Positions 4,801-6,162 of a DNA stretch of 6,162 bases are shown here, in pieces (the stretch's first letter is position 1; the number at the start of each line of letters is the position of its first letter). This DNA comes from Flammeovirgaceae bacterium. Its GTDB lineage: Bacteria > Bacteroidota > Bacteroidia > Cytophagales > Cyclobacteriaceae. Below the pieces are notes generated by a model. The model ran no database searches. It worked only from the letters and a program-made list of their open reading frames with translations, and had not been told where the DNA came from. The DNA lies in the NCBI GenBank assembly GCA_003229495.1, contig QIEB01000350.1, positions 1-6,162 on the forward strand, given 5' to 3'. Position numbers and translations under genes: made by a program.

Positions 4801-6162
4801 ATGAGCCGCGGATCCCAAAAACACCAAACAAAAACCTATCCACCGATATTAGCTGTTCATAAAGAATGGCCGGTGGTTCGATTGAGCAAGAATAGAAAGG
4901 CGTTTGTGGCAGCAGTGGTCGATGAGACCTTACACAGAATACTTCACAATGGGCACAGCCATCAAAACCTGATAGAAGAACTGGAACTAACCCTGTTTCT
5001 TGAGCGCAACAGAATGCGGCGAAACCCCTGGAAGGTGGACCCTGAAGATGATGAAGAGTTTTGGAATAAGATAAAAGCCCAGCTAGTAAATTTAAACCAG
5101 GCCCCCACGGAAGCAATTAAGCAAAGTACTGCCAATATGGTGGAACGTATTGTATCTCGTTATGTTGATGAAATTGCCGGTAATTTCAAGCAATCAAGCT
5201 ATCGATTGGCGCGAACAATTATCACTTTTGGGTTTGCTCGATTACTGAATGCCGCTAGAATCAAAGGACCCAGGGCCCTGTGGAGCGGGCAGTTGGACTT
5301 GCCTGATAGTATCCATGTAACAGGGGAAATAGAACAACTTCGCTCCCTGGCAAAGATAGGTACAGTGGTGATGGTACCCAATCACTTCTCCAACCTTGAC
5401 TCCGCATTGATTGGTTGGGTTATTCAACATCTGGGACTGCCGGCTTTCATTTACGGCGCCGGCTTGAACCTATTCAATATCGGAATTTTTGCCTATTTTA
5501 TGAATAGCCTTGGTGTATACAAGGTCGACCGGCGAAAGAAAAACTTGCTCTATCTTGAAACTCTAAAAGCTTACAGTACAGAGGCCCTGAAATATGGCTG
5601 CCACAGTTTATTTTTCCCTGGGGGGACCCGCTCACGCTCTGGCAGGATTGAAGATAAACTTAAAATTGGGCTGTTAAGTACCGCTATCGAGGCCCAGCGA
5701 TGCAACTACTCCCAAAATTCACCAGGCCACGCAACCAAAATTTTCGTTGTTCCGGTAGTACTGAATTATCATTTTGTGCTGGAAGCGCCGGTGCTTATTC
5801 ATCAGTTTTTGGAACAACAGGGACAGGAACGTTACTATGTGGAAAGCGATGAATTCACAAATTCGTATAAGATATTAAAGTTCCTGGTTAAGTTTTTTAC
5901 TAAAGGATCTGCTATTAGCGTATCTATCGGAAGAGCCATGGATCCCATTGGAAACCATGTCAATAATGAAGGCAATTCAATTGATGTAAAGGGCCGGCCA
6001 ATAGATACCGCTGACTATTTTAAGTCCTTTGGAAGCATTACCAAGGATTCCCAACGGGATTTGGAATATACCCACATGCTGGGTAATAGGATAGTGGAGG
6101 AATTTCACAAAATAAACAGAGTTTTTTCAAGTCACCTGGTAGCTTTTGTGGCTTTTCAGATG
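4801..6162 (+). CDS. PlsB-like glycerophospholipid acyltransferase (C-terminus cut by window edge)
   Basis: 454 codons are visible from the ATG at 4801 with no stop before the edge. An in-frame stop (4741-4743) lies upstream with no other start codon of the ATG type between, which supports this start. Residues 1-170 are a helical, charged N-terminal region. The acyltransferase domain (about 170-330) carries the four PlsB/PlsC blocks. NHFSNLD at 194-200 holds the HX4D catalytic pair His195/Asp200. GVYKVDRR is at 238-245. FPGGTRSRSG at 272-281 is the glycerol-phosphate-binding block. VPVVLNY at 317-323 is block IV. The enzyme should transfer an acyl chain to glycerol-3-phosphate or 1-acylglycerol-3-phosphate at the inner membrane in phosphatidate synthesis. 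The long N-terminal extension and the size favour a PlsB-like enzyme over a short PlsC. Block III has Gly274 where PlsC-type enzymes usually carry Glu (FPEGTRS). The acceptor specificity is not decided by sequence alone. Confidence 0.88.
   Translation, partial: MSRGSQKHQTKTYPPILAVHKEWPVVRLSKNRKAFVAAVVDETLHRILHNGHSHQNLIEELELTLFLERNRMRRNPWKVDPEDDEEFWNKIKAQLVNLNQAPTEAIKQSTANMVERIVSRYVDEIAGNFKQSSYRLARTIITFGFARLLNAARIKGPRALWSGQLDLPDSIHVTGEIEQLRSLAKIGTVVMVPNHFSNLDSALIGWVIQHLGLPAFIYGAGLNLFNIGIFAYFMNSLGVYKVDRRKKNLLYLETLKAYSTEALKYGCHSLFFPGGTRSRSGRIEDKLKIGLLSTAIEAQRCNYSQNSPGHATKIFVVPVVLNYHFVLEAPVLIHQFLEQQGQERYYVESDEFTNSYKILKFLVKFFTKGSAISVSIGRAMDPIGNHVNNEGNSIDVKGRPIDTADYFKSFGSITKDSQRDLEYTHMLGNRIVEEFHKINRVFSSHLVAFVAFQM

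Noticed and set aside
4799..5116. A 105-codon minus-strand frame over the start of the acyltransferase.
   Set aside because: It is antisense to the conserved acyltransferase frame, with no recognisable pattern.

Overview
The window looks like chromosomal DNA of a Bacteroidota bacterium, probably of the Flavobacteriia/Cytophagia type. The reasons are the AT-leaning composition, three signal peptides that end in the 'xAQ' cleavage context typical of the phylum, two elements resembling the Bacteroidota -7 promoter box (TAnnTTTG), and the protein families present. No plasmid, phage or transposase gene is visible, and no tRNA or rRNA was recognised.

Left part (1-2857, minus strand). Reading in transcription order there is a CPBP-type intramembrane protease (2857-2276), a secreted 656-residue protein with three Ig-like domains followed by an LVIVD-repeat beta-propeller (2198-228), and the N-terminus of a second secreted propeller, of the YVTN type, that runs off the left edge (218-1). 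The two propeller genes are 9 bases apart and almost certainly co-transcribed; the protease may or may not belong to the same unit (77-base gap, no terminator seen).

Middle (2858-3876, plus strand). A 133-base divergent intergenic region is followed by a 45-residue putative lipoprotein (2991-3128). After it comes a secreted, strongly basic protein built mainly from ten 13-residue repeats (3204-3818), closed by a good rho-independent terminator (3845-3876).

Right part (3877-6162, plus strand). A membrane protein of about 262 residues joins a PH-like/two-TM module to a C-terminal DUF952 domain; its start codon is uncertain because the open frame begins directly at the end of the terminator. 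Next is an intergenic element made of 7-base repeats arranged as a 17-bp inverted repeat. The window ends inside a large PlsB-like glycerol-3-phosphate/1-acylglycerol-phosphate acyltransferase (4801 to the edge).

How the genes work together: the two adjacent propeller proteins probably act together outside the cytoplasm. The lipoprotein and repeat protein may form a second envelope pair. No shared pathway links these to the acyltransferase. The most unusual items are the 13-residue repeat protein, the blade-by-blade histidines of the LVIVD propeller, the DUF952 fusion with its start problem, and the heptamer palindrome.
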